Origin: Hylemonella gracilis str. Niagara R
GTDB taxonomy: Bacteria > Pseudomonadota > Gammaproteobacteria > Burkholderiales > Burkholderiaceae_C
DNA length: 64,000 nucleotides
Direction of reading: 5' to 3'
Assembly: GCF_000600295.1 (NCBI RefSeq)
Contig: NZ_JEMG01000001.1
Location: forward strand, 653,920-717,919
Shown here: piece after piece, positions 16,948 through 25,783 of the stretch
Layout of the letters: each line of letters starts with the position of its first letter
Numbering within the stretch: the first letter of the stretch is position 1
Position numbers and translations under genes: made by a program
The notes under the pieces: generated by a model
Database searches by the model: none
Told to the model about the DNA's origin: nothing
Seen by the model: the letters and a program-made list of their open reading frames with translations, nothing else

Positions 16948-17715
16948 ATGGCAAACATACTGGTCGTCGATGATGAACTCGGCATCCGCGATCTGCTCTC
17001 GGAGATCCTCAACGACGAAGGCCATGCCGTCGAGGTGGCCGAGAACGCGGCCCAGGCGCGCGAGGCCCGCCAGCGCGAACGCCCCGATCTCGTGCTGCTC
17101 GACATCTGGATGCCCGACACCGATGGTGTGACCCTGCTCAAGGAATGGTCCGCCGCCGGCTTGCTGACCATGCCCGTCATCATGATGAGCGGCCACGCCA
17201 CCATCGAGACGGCGGTGGCCGCCACCAAGATCGGCGCGCAGGCCTTTCTTGAAAAACCCATCACCCTGCAGAAGCTGCTCAAGGCCGTGGAGCAGGGCTT
17301 GGCGCGCAATGGCACGGCCCCTGCGTCTGCGGCGGTAGTCCCTGCGACTGCACCGCGTGCCAGCGTGGTCGCACCCGTCAGCATGGCGAGCGCCACGTTG
17401 CCGGACGCCCCTGTTGCCGAGCCTGTGGACCCGGGCCCCCCCGCGAAGCAGCATTTCCAGCTCGACAAGCCCTTGCGCGAAGCGCGCGATGACTTCGAGA
17501 AAGCCTATTTCGAATACCACCTCGCGCACGAGAACGGCTCCATGACCCGCGTCGCCGAAAAGACCGGCCTCGAGCGCACCCATCTCTACCGCAAGCTCAA
17601 GCAGCTCGGCGTGGACCTGGGCCGCGGCAAGCGCGCCGCGGCCGTGGCGGCAAGTGGCGAGGACGGACGCGACGAAGGCATCGACAGTCTGCAGGGTCCG
17701 CCCTCTGGTTTCTGA
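16948..17715 (+). CDS. ntrX: NtrX-like response regulator lacking the AAA+ domain
   Basis: This DNA-binding response regulator is probably the partner of the upstream NtrY-like kinase. The 255 residues begin with a receiver domain (MANILVVDDELGIRDLLSEIL). The phosphorylated Asp lies in LVLLDIWMPDTDG, and Lys in FLEKPITLQKLL. An Ala/Pro/Val-rich linker (about 120-165) leads to a Fis-type helix-turn-helix (FEYHLAHENGSMTRVAEKTG, LERTHLYRKLKQLG). Classical NtrX is about 450 residues with a sigma-54 AAA+ domain in the middle; none is present, so it should not activate sigma-54 promoters directly. The reading frame is continuous, so this is not a frameshift. Confidence 0.85.
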   Translation: MANILVVDDELGIRDLLSEILNDEGHAVEVAENAAQAREARQRERPDLVLLDIWMPDTDGVTLLKEWSAAGLLTMPVIMMSGHATIETAVAATKIGAQAFLEKPITLQKLLKAVEQGLARNGTAPASAAVVPATAPRASVVAPVSMASATLPDAPVAEPVDPGPPAKQHFQLDKPLREARDDFEKAYFEYHLAHENGSMTRVAEKTGLERTHLYRKLKQLGVDLGRGKRAAAVAASGEDGRDEGIDSLQGPPSGF

Positions 17716-17737
17716 AAGTTCGGCCTGACTTTGCTGC

Positions 17738-17743
17738 TATAAT
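17738..17743 (+). promoter_or_regulatory. -10 box of the tRNA-Phe promoter
   Basis: A perfect TATAAT lies 12 nt before the tRNA-Phe 5' end, as expected for a stable RNA promoter. A GC-rich segment follows it. I see no convincing -35 hexamer at the right spacing. Confidence 0.65.
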
Positions 17744-17754
17744 TCGCGGCTCAC

Positions 17755-17830
17755 GGCCCGGTAGCTCAGTTGGTAGAGCAGCGGATTGAAAATCCGCGTG
17801 TCGGTGGTTCGATTCCGCCCCAGGCCACCA
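17755..17830 (+). tRNA. tRNA-Phe (anticodon GAA)
   Basis: The 76-nt cloverleaf has the D arm GCTCAGTTGGTAGAGC, anticodon stem GCGGATT/AATCCGC with GAA at 17788-17790, T arm GGTGGTTCGATTCCGCC and an encoded CCA at 17828-17830. The acceptor arm GGCCCGG/CCAGGCC has a C-A mismatch at the fifth pair. A promoter -10 precedes it and an intrinsic terminator follows. Confidence 0.95.
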
Positions 17831-17837
17831 GAACGCT

Positions 17838-17871
17838 AAGCCCTTGATTCGTAAAGAGTCAGGGGCTTTTT
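17838..17871 (+). terminator. Intrinsic terminator after tRNA-Phe
   Basis: AAGCCCTTGATTC (17838-17850) pairs with GAGTCAGGGGCTT (17856-17868) through G-T wobbles, with a 5-nt loop and a run of five Ts at 17867-17871. It ends the monocistronic tRNA-Phe transcript. Confidence 0.9.
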
Positions 17872-17902
17872 AGTTTCTGCTGGGTTGCTAGCCGCTTGGA
17901 TT

Positions 17903-17923
17903 GGTACACCAAGCAGGTACACC
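17903..17923 (+). repeat. GGTACACC direct repeats near tRNA-Phe
   Basis: Two exact GGTACACC copies lie at 17903-17910 and 17916-17923. A degenerate third copy, GGTACACG, is at 18118-18125. Tandem sequences of this kind are often seen beside tRNA genes that serve as integrase attachment sites. No integrase gene is present in this window. Confidence 0.5.
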
Positions 17924-17945
17924 GTGGCATATGAGTGTGCGTAGT

Positions 17946-17974
17946 AAAATCTGCACGTCTGTGGTTCGATTCTG
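17946..17974 (+). repeat. Degenerate copy of the tRNA-Phe 3' half
   Basis: These 29 nt match 17789-17817 of tRNA-Phe (from the anticodon into the T arm) at 24 positions, including TGTGGTTCGATTC. The acceptor end is lost, so it cannot be a functional tRNA. A second terminator follows at 17996-18024. It is either an attachment-site duplicate left by an integrative element or the remains of a tandem tRNA-Phe. Confidence 0.7.
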
Positions 17975-17995
17975 AATTGAACGCCTGACCTGTTC

Positions 17996-18024
17996 AAAAC
18001 CGTCCTTTCTCTGGATGGTTTTTT
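17996..18024 (+). terminator. Second terminator downstream of the tRNA-Phe relic
   Basis: AAAACCGTCC (17996-18005) pairs with GGATGGTTTT (18013-18022) with one G-T pair and a 7-nt loop, followed by more Ts to 18024. Its placement 20 nt after the degenerate tRNA half mirrors the arrangement of the intact tRNA gene. From here to the next gene at 18245 I see only the degenerate GGTACACG at 18118. Confidence 0.75.
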
Positions 18025-18244
18025 ATTTCCCACGCCATCCCGTTTCGCTGCCTTGAGCCGCAGCCGAGGCACCCAGATGGCGACTTTCCCGCCTGATCCA
18101 GCGCCTTTTCCGCGCAAGGTACACGCTACCACTGCGTGGCGGTAGTGTCAGGGTCACTGTCATGCATCCGTTAGTCCATCCACCCATGTGGCGGAAGGCC
18201 GATGCACTCCGCGCTCACCCGCGCCATCTCAACAGGAGTTCCCC

Positions 18245-18640
18245 ATGAACCTGAACAATTCCGCGACCGATCACGCCGCGTCCATGGCCTACGTCATGAG
18301 CACCCTGAGCACCCGCACGCTGCACCACTTCGCGCAGGAAGCCAAGCTGAACGGCGAAAGCCTGAAGGACGCGTTTGAACGGTATGAGATCGACTACGCC
18401 TGGTACGTGCTCGGCTCGGACCGTCTGCGCGAGGCCACCGTGGACAGTCTGGCGCGACGCCATCACCATGTCGTGACCGAGGCGCAACGGGAGAGTCTGG
18501 CCGGTGTTCTGAAGTCCGCTGCCGAGGCGCAGGCGCCAGAGCTGCTGATGAGCTTTGACAACGACGTTCCGGACCAGTTGGCCGACTACCTGTTGGCTTC
18601 CTGGGGCGGTGGCGCGGCGGCTTTCGCAATCAAGCCTTAA
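18245..18640 (+). CDS. Hypothetical protein
   Basis: I do not recognise this family. The 131-residue product is acidic and soluble, with no signal peptide or membrane segment. It is rich in helix-forming residues and contains LKDAFERYEIDYAWYVLGSDRLREA and several His in RRHHHV. ATG 18245 is supported by AGGAG at 18234-18238; an upstream GTG in frame has no such site. It lies alone between the tRNA-Phe scar and a convergent MBL hydrolase gene, so it could be a leftover of the element that once used the tRNA. Confidence 0.6.
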   Translation: MNLNNSATDHAASMAYVMSTLSTRTLHHFAQEAKLNGESLKDAFERYEIDYAWYVLGSDRLREATVDSLARRHHHVVTEAQRESLAGVLKSAAEAQAPELLMSFDNDVPDQLADYLLASWGGGAAAFAIKP

Positions 18641-18746
18641 CTCCAAGTACGGGGCTGCGCCAGAGTTTCTGGCGTACTCCGTCATTGAATCGCTCGTTCA
18701 GCGGGCCCATCGGCTCGTCGCGGCGCGCATGCAGACCCCCCGGGCC

Positions 18747-19835
18747 TCAGCCCCGGAAGTAGTACACGCCATCCGCATCCCGCGTGCGCCGCAGCTTGCC
18801 CTCGTACCACAGCGCATGCAGGTGGGCAATGGCCTCGCCCATGGCGAAGGTGGTCTGGTGCAGGTCCAGCTTGCGCTTGAACATCAGGGGCAGGATGTCG
18901 GCCGCGCATTGCGGGCGTTCGGCGCAGGCCGCTATGACTTCGGCCAGGCGCTCGCGGTGGTGTTCATGCAATTGCCGAATGCGCTTGTGTAGACCGGTGA
19001 AAGGCTTGCCGTGCGAAGGCAGGGTGAGCGTGGCCGTGGGCAGGCATTCGAACTTGTCGATGGATTGCAGGAACTGCTTGAGCGGGTTGGATTCCGGCTC
19101 GGACTCGAACACGCTGATGTTGCTGGAGATGCGCGGCAGCATCATGTCCCCGCCGATCAACAAACCCAGGTCTTCGTTGTACAGAGCGATGTGCTCGGGC
19201 GCATGCCCGTGACCGCTGATGCAACGCCAGTGGTGGGCGCCGACGCGCACCCTGTCGCCGTCCATCAGACGCACGAACTGCGGGGGCACGGCCGGCACCA
19301 GGCTGGGGTAATACAGGGCGCGCTCACGCACCTTGGCCATGGATTCGGGGTCGCGCAGGCCGTGCGAGGCGAAGAACAAGGCCGCGCCCTCACCGCCGAA
19401 ACCGTTGCTGCCAGCCGAGCCGATGCGTGCCAGGTAATAGTCCGTCGCGCTCATCCACAGCCGGCAGGGGCGTTCGGGCGTGCTCCAGCGCGTGCACAGC
19501 CAATGCGCCAGACCGACGTGGTCCGGGTGCATGTGGGTGACGATCACGCGCAGGATGGGCAGTCCTTCCAGTTGCGTGGCGAAGATCTGTTCCCACAAAG
19601 CCTTGGATTCGTCGCGGCTGACGCAGCAGTCCACCACCGTCCAGCCCTGCAGCTTGCCGCCAGGCTGGTCCGGTGCGTCGATCTCGTCGCGCAGCAGCCA
19701 GAGGTTGATGTGGTCCAGCGCGAATGGCAAGGCCATGCGGATCCAGCGCACGCCGGGCGCGATTTCCAGTGTGCCGCCGGCCGCGGGCAACGTGTCTCCG
19801 AGGGGGTAATGCAGTTCGCGTTCGAGTTCGTTCAT
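18747..19835 (-). CDS. MBL-fold metallo-hydrolase
   Basis: This is a metallo-beta-lactamase-fold hydrolase of 362 residues. The zinc-binding signature THMHPDHVG is present (about residues 130-140), as are further ligands in ISGHGHAPEHIAL and GGDMMLPRIS. The C-terminal part (about 270-360) looks like the winged-helix extension of the glyoxalase II/LACTB2-like branch. The substrate is not predictable from sequence. It is divergent from the carbonic anhydrase gene with a 122-nt gap. Confidence 0.85.
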   Translation of the reverse strand: MNELERELHYPLGDTLPAAGGTLEIAPGVRWIRMALPFALDHINLWLLRDEIDAPDQPGGKLQGWTVVDCCVSRDESKALWEQIFATQLEGLPILRVIVTHMHPDHVGLAHWLCTRWSTPERPCRLWMSATDYYLARIGSAGSNGFGGEGAALFFASHGLRDPESMAKVRERALYYPSLVPAVPPQFVRLMDGDRVRVGAHHWRCISGHGHAPEHIALYNEDLGLLIGGDMMLPRISSNISVFESEPESNPLKQFLQSIDKFECLPTATLTLPSHGKPFTGLHKRIRQLHEHHRERLAEVIAACAERPQCAADILPLMFKRKLDLHQTTFAMGEAIAHLHALWYEGKLRRTRDADGVYYFRG

Positions 19836-19957
19836 GCGCAGCCAAGGTGTCCAGGGAGCGGGCCATTGTATGCAGCAGGCTGGTTTCGTGCTGTCGCGCC
19901 CGGGCGCGCGTCGCCAGCTTGGGGATGGTCATGGTGCACATCGGTGAAAATGCGCGC

Positions 19958-20626
19958 ATGAGCAAGACACCCGCCGACCTTTTCGCCCACAACCGCGCCT
20001 GGGCCGCCCAGATGGAGCGCGAGCGCCCCGGTTTCTTCAGCGCCCTGCGCGCGCAACAGCAGCCCAAGTACATGTGGATCGGCTGTTCCGACAGCCGCGT
20101 GCCCGCCAACCAGATCACCGGTCTGGACCCGGGTGAAGTCTTCGTGCATCGCAACGTGGCCAACATCGTCGTGCCGTCCGACCTCAACGTGCTGTCCACC
20201 GTGCAGTTCGCGGTGGAGCGTCTCAAGGTCGAGCACATCATGGTCGTGGGTCACTACGGCTGCAGCGGCGTACAGGCCGCCCTGGAAGGCGCGCGCATCG
20301 GCCTGGCCGACAATTGGCTGCGCCACATCATGGACGTGCGCGACCGCCACCGCGCCCTGCTCGACAGCCTGCCCGAGCAGCACCGCCATGACGCGCTGGT
20401 GGAACTCAACGCCATCGAGCAGGTGGTCAACGTGGCCCAGACCACCGTCATGCTCGACGCCTGGTCCCGAGGCCAGAAGGTCACCCTGCACGGCTGGGTT
20501 TTCGGCCTGCACGATGGCCTCTTGCAGGACTTGAAGATCAACGTGGACAGCACCGAAGCGCTGGAAGAGACTTACCGCCAGGCCCTTGCGGGCGTGGCGG
20601 TGATGCCGAGGGGCTTGAGCCTCTGA
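19958..20626 (+). CDS. can: Beta-class carbonic anhydrase
   Basis: This zinc enzyme interconverts CO2 and bicarbonate in the cytoplasm. The 222 residues match the Can length. The zinc ligands and catalytic dyad are seen in GCSDSRVPANQ (Cys, Asp, Arg) and VVGHYGCSGV (His, Cys). The segment HRNVANIV is also typical. ATG 19958 begins the conserved N-terminus SKTPADLFAHNR; the reading frame is open upstream but not conserved. It is followed 21 nt later by a LysR gene on the same strand. Confidence 0.95.
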   Translation: MSKTPADLFAHNRAWAAQMERERPGFFSALRAQQQPKYMWIGCSDSRVPANQITGLDPGEVFVHRNVANIVVPSDLNVLSTVQFAVERLKVEHIMVVGHYGCSGVQAALEGARIGLADNWLRHIMDVRDRHRALLDSLPEQHRHDALVELNAIEQVVNVAQTTVMLDAWSRGQKVTLHGWVFGLHDGLLQDLKINVDSTEALEETYRQALAGVAVMPRGLSL

Positions 20627-20647
20627 AAGATCGGGCGGGTCAGGGCT

Positions 20648-21607
20648 GTGGACGAACTCCGAGCGATCACCACCTTCATCCGGGCCGCAGAGCTGGGCAG
20701 CTTCAATCGCGCTGCCCAGGTACAGGGCACGACGGCGCAAGCCGTGAGCAAGAGCATCCGCCAGTTGGAACAGCACCTGGGCGTGCGCCTGTTCCATCGC
20801 ACCACCCGCAAAAGTGCCTTGACGGAGGATGGCCAGCGCCTGCTGGATTCGGTCCAGGACAGCCTGCAGACCTTGACCGGCGCCATCCAGGGTGTGAAGG
20901 ATGCGGCCCAAGGGCACGAGGGACTGATCCGGATCGGCGCCGGGGGCGCGGTGGGGCGCAAGGTGCTGTTGCCGATCATCGCGGAGTTTCATCAGAAGTA
21001 CCCCGAGGTCACCTTCGATCTGGTGCTCGAGGATGGGCCGACGGACATCGTCGAGGAGCGCATCGATCTGGGTTTCAAGGCGGGTAACCCGCCCACGGCC
21101 CAGGTCGTGTCCCGGCGGCTCTTTCCGATTCAGTTGATCGCCTGCGCGAGCCCGACCTACCTGGCCGAGCAGGGCGCGCCGCACACTTTGGCCGAACTGA
21201 CCCAGCACCGTTGCATCGCCTACCGCCAGCCCGGAACGGGCCGGCCCATGCCCTGGGAATTCCTGGTGAAGGGGGAAACCGTTTACCAAGCGGTGCGGCA
21301 TGTGGTCTGCTGCAGCGATCCAGAGGCCGAGATGCAAGCCGTGCTGCAGGGCCTGGGCGTGGGGCAGATCGACAGCATCAACGCGGCAGCGCCGATCCGG
21401 GCCGGCGCCTTGGTGCCGCTGCTGGTGCGCCACACCAGCGAACGCATGGGGCTGCACCTCTTTTATGCCCAGCGCAAGGACATGCCGCTGCGCGTGCGGC
21501 GCTTCATCGATTTCACGGTGGAGCGCTTGCGAGGGCAGCAGCACTTTCATGTGCCTGCCACCGAGCTGAGAGCCTTGGAGCGGGGGCGGTCCGCCCTGTC
21601 CGACTGA
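20648..21607 (+). CDS. LysR-family transcriptional regulator
   Basis: This is a 319-residue LysR regulator. The N-terminal winged helix-turn-helix (FIRAAELGSFNRAAQVQG, VSKSIRQLEQHLGVRLFHR) is followed by a substrate-binding co-inducer domain. GTG 20648 is the likely start. It is convergent with the SDR gene at 21652-22440, and LysR proteins often control such neighbours, but divergent placement would be more telling. The ligand is unknown. Confidence 0.9.
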   Translation: MDELRAITTFIRAAELGSFNRAAQVQGTTAQAVSKSIRQLEQHLGVRLFHRTTRKSALTEDGQRLLDSVQDSLQTLTGAIQGVKDAAQGHEGLIRIGAGGAVGRKVLLPIIAEFHQKYPEVTFDLVLEDGPTDIVEERIDLGFKAGNPPTAQVVSRRLFPIQLIACASPTYLAEQGAPHTLAELTQHRCIAYRQPGTGRPMPWEFLVKGETVYQAVRHVVCCSDPEAEMQAVLQGLGVGQIDSINAAAPIRAGALVPLLVRHTSERMGLHLFYAQRKDMPLRVRRFIDFTVERLRGQQHFHVPATELRALERGRSALSD

Positions 21608-21651
21608 GCGCCATCACGCGGGCCACGGGCCCGGCGATGGCCGGGCGCGGC

Positions 21652-22440
21652 TCAGATGCCTTCCTTGGTGGGCATGATCACGACCTGCTGCACATTGACG
21701 TGCCGGGGTAGGGACACGATGAAACCGACGGTGGCGGCGATGTCTTCCGCCTTCAGGAAATCCATGGACCGCGCCGCAGTCTTGATCCAGTCGATGGCGC
21801 CCTGGAAGGTGAAATGGCTTTGCAGCTCGGTGTCGGTGATGCCCGGCTCGATCACCGAAACCCGGATGTTCTTGGGGCCGAGTTCCAGGCGCAGGTGGCG
21901 CGTCAGGTGACTGACGAAAGCCTTGGTCGCCGAATACACGGCGAAGTAGCCGTAGACATACTGGCTGGCGATGGACGAGGTGTTGATCAGGTCGACCACC
22001 TGACCTTGGGCCGCGGCTTCCTCGAGCTGGGGCACGAAGGCCTGGATCACGCGCATCGCACCCGTGACGTTCAGATCGATTTGCGTTTCCCACTCGGCCT
22101 GGGGCTGCTGGCCGATGGCGCCGGGCAACATCAGCCCTGCATTGTTGAAGACCAGGTTGGCATTGCCGTAAGCGCGGCGGACCTCGGCCGCGGCGGCTTC
22201 CACCGAGGCTGCGTCTGTGACGTCGGTGGTGATGGCCAGGGCAGTTCCGCCGAGCCGACGGATCTCCGCAGCGACCTCGTCCAGCTGCGCCTTGCGACGG
22301 GCCAGCAGGGCGACCTTGGCGCCTCGCGCGGCCAGCAGCAGGGCCGCGGCGCGGCCCATGCCGCTGGAGGCGCCGGTGATGACGGCGACGCGAGAGCCCA
22401 GGTCCTGGGCGACGGGGGAAGTGATGACAGAGGTGGACAT
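21652..22440 (-). CDS. Short-chain dehydrogenase/reductase
   Basis: This is an NAD(P)-dependent SDR of 262 residues. The dinucleotide motif is TGASSGMGRAAALLLAARG, followed by NNAGLM and the catalytic YSATKAF, all intact. An Arg-Arg after the second strand (LLARRKAQ) favours NADPH. ATG 22440 has AGGAG 7 nt upstream on the minus strand; the frame remains open further upstream but without a matching site. It may be regulated by the convergent LysR gene. The substrate is unknown. Confidence 0.88.
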   Translation of the reverse strand: MSTSVITSPVAQDLGSRVAVITGASSGMGRAAALLLAARGAKVALLARRKAQLDEVAAEIRRLGGTALAITTDVTDAASVEAAAAEVRRAYGNANLVFNNAGLMLPGAIGQQPQAEWETQIDLNVTGAMRVIQAFVPQLEEAAAQGQVVDLINTSSIASQYVYGYFAVYSATKAFVSHLTRHLRLELGPKNIRVSVIEPGITDTELQSHFTFQGAIDWIKTAARSMDFLKAEDIAATVGFIVSLPRHVNVQQVVIMPTKEGI

Positions 22441-22654
22441 GATGATGCTCCTGAAAGTGAAAGGACGTCGTTGTTCGACGGGAGCAACTTTAGAAATCAG
22501 CGCGTGTTGTCGGTAGTAACTATTGGGTGATATCAATCATCACTGATGGTTGTTAATTGGAGTGCCGCGCAATGCAACCCTTCGCCTGCTTGTGCTGTTG
22601 TTCCCGGAAAATTGACCAGCGTCATGATTCGATGCATATGGATTGCGCTACAGT

Positions 22655-22745
22655 CCCTTCCGCCCGGGGTGCAGGCCAGACCTGCTGAGACGGTGATCCG
22701 AACCCGCGAACTTGATCCGGTTTGTACCGGCGTAAGAAGAGCCTG
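22655..22745 (+). promoter_or_regulatory. TPP riboswitch (THI element) upstream of thiC
   Basis: Conserved THI-box parts are present in order: CTTC (22657-22660) of the P1 stem, GGGGTGC (22666-22672), CTGCTGAGA (22682-22690), then CCCGCGAACTTGATCCGG (22703-22720), TACCGGCGTA and GAAG (22736-22739) closing P1. It lies about 190 nt before thiC, the usual place, so thiamine pyrophosphate should switch thiC expression off. The rest of the 490-nt gap (22441-22654) shows no gene that I can support. Confidence 0.93.
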
Positions 22746-22763
22746 ACCAGCAGCCTGTGTTCC

Positions 22764-22781
22764 CGCGCGCTCGCGTTTTTT
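22764..22781 (+). terminator. Possible expression-platform terminator of the TPP riboswitch
   Basis: A short CGCG/CGCG hairpin (22764-22767 with 22772-22775) is followed at once by six Ts (22776-22781). It is 20 nt after the aptamer and could be the terminator of the switch. The stem is short, so control at translation or through Rho is also possible. Confidence 0.4.
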
Positions 22782-22927
22782 GTCCCGGCGAGCATTCGTA
22801 GCTTCCGCTGCCCGTCTGTCCCGCCTTGCTGGCCTGGGGAGTTTCCCCGCCATCCACGGTTCGCGTTCGATGAACCATCGCGCAGATCGTCCGCTCCGAG
22901 CAATTTCTCAACTTGCACGGAGACTGA

Positions 22928-24844
<1,917 letters not shown>

Positions 24845-24928
24845 ACGTGCCGAGGCTCACGCTGACGTCCTCGCCCATGTCTTCGTACTTGCCCGGGCGC
24901 ATCGTCGTACCTGGGCGGCCTCTCGGAG

Positions 24929-25684
24929 TCAGGCGGCCGCCAGTGCCAGCGCGTCAGCACCCGCGGGCAGGCGCATCGGCGCGGCCGGGTCCGTCACGGC
25001 TCGCCACACGGCTTCAGTGACGTCTCTGGCTTGCGTGACGGGCGTGTCAGCGTCACGCATCGCGGCGAACATTCGGGCCTGGAAGTCGGTGTACGCCGCG
25101 TGGGGTTCACCGGTCATGCGCTGGCGGGCGTTGTCGCCGAAGCGGGTCTCGGGCGCGCGGCCCGGCAGAACGAGCCGCACGCGGATGCCGAAGGGCGCCA
25201 GCTCCAGCGCCAGCGACTCGGTGAACGCGTTCACCGCCGCCTTGCTGCTGGTATAGACCGACAGCAGCGGCAGGGGCTTGAGCGTCACGCTCGAGGTCAC
25301 GTTCACGATAACGCCCGCTTTCCGTTGCCGCAATTGCGGCAGCACGGCTTGCGTCATCGCCATCGTGCCCAGCGTGTTGGTTTCGAAGAGCACGCGTGCT
25401 TGGTCCAGGGTCACGCCCTCCAGGGGGGCCAGCAGACCGATGCCCGCGTTGTTGACCAGGGCGTCGATCGGTCCGGCGGCCTCGACGCACTGGCGGATGC
25501 TGGTCGCGTCGGTCACGTCGAGCGGCAGCACCCGCAGCCGCTCCGAGCGCGGCAGCAGGTCGTCGCGCGGCGTGCGCATCGTCGCGATCACGTGCCAGCC
25601 CTGGGCTAGAAAGAAACGCGCGGTGTCGAGGCCGAAACCGGACGAGCAGCCCGTGATCAGGATGGTGGAAGTAGAGGAGGACAT
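24929..25684 (-). CDS. Short-chain dehydrogenase/reductase
   Basis: This 251-residue SDR has TGCSSGFGLDTARFF for cofactor binding, NNAGIGLLAP and the catalytic YTSSKAAV. The start MSSSTSTILITG at 25684 is preceded by GGAG with 6-nt spacing. It is divergent from an AraC-type regulator gene with a 99-nt shared promoter region holding a palindrome, so it is the probable target of that regulator. The substrate is unknown. Confidence 0.87.
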   Translation of the reverse strand: MSSSTSTILITGCSSGFGLDTARFFLAQGWHVIATMRTPRDDLLPRSERLRVLPLDVTDATSIRQCVEAAGPIDALVNNAGIGLLAPLEGVTLDQARVLFETNTLGTMAMTQAVLPQLRQRKAGVIVNVTSSVTLKPLPLLSVYTSSKAAVNAFTESLALELAPFGIRVRLVLPGRAPETRFGDNARQRMTGEPHAAYTDFQARMFAAMRDADTPVTQARDVTEAVWRAVTDPAAPMRLPAGADALALAAA

Positions 25685-25736
25685 CACAAACTCCGTCGGG
25701 TGGTTGCAGAAGTCCAGACGATAAGGCGCAAGAGCA

Positions 25737-25759
25737 GGACTTTCTATAATGAAAAGTCC
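25737..25759 (+). promoter_or_regulatory. Palindrome over the -10 box between SDR and AraC genes
   Basis: GGACTTT (25737-25743) and AAAGTCC (25753-25759) are perfect inverted half-sites around CTATAATGA, which contains a consensus TATAAT (25745-25750) reading toward the AraC gene. A regulator bound here would block that promoter and sit about 60 nt from the SDR start. It is a good candidate operator. Confidence 0.55.
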
Positions 25760-25783
25760 ATCTATTTGTAGAGATAGTACGGA

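Noticed and set aside
17836-18132. 98-codon minus-strand frame across the tRNA-Phe downstream region
   Set aside because: It covers two terminators and the tRNA relic, and has no recognisable domain or ribosome-binding site.
24845-24928. Minus-strand peptide MRPGKYEDMGEDVSVSLG just after thiC
   Set aside because: It looks protein-like but is short and runs into the thiC antisense; I could not link it to a family, so a gene relic is not supported.
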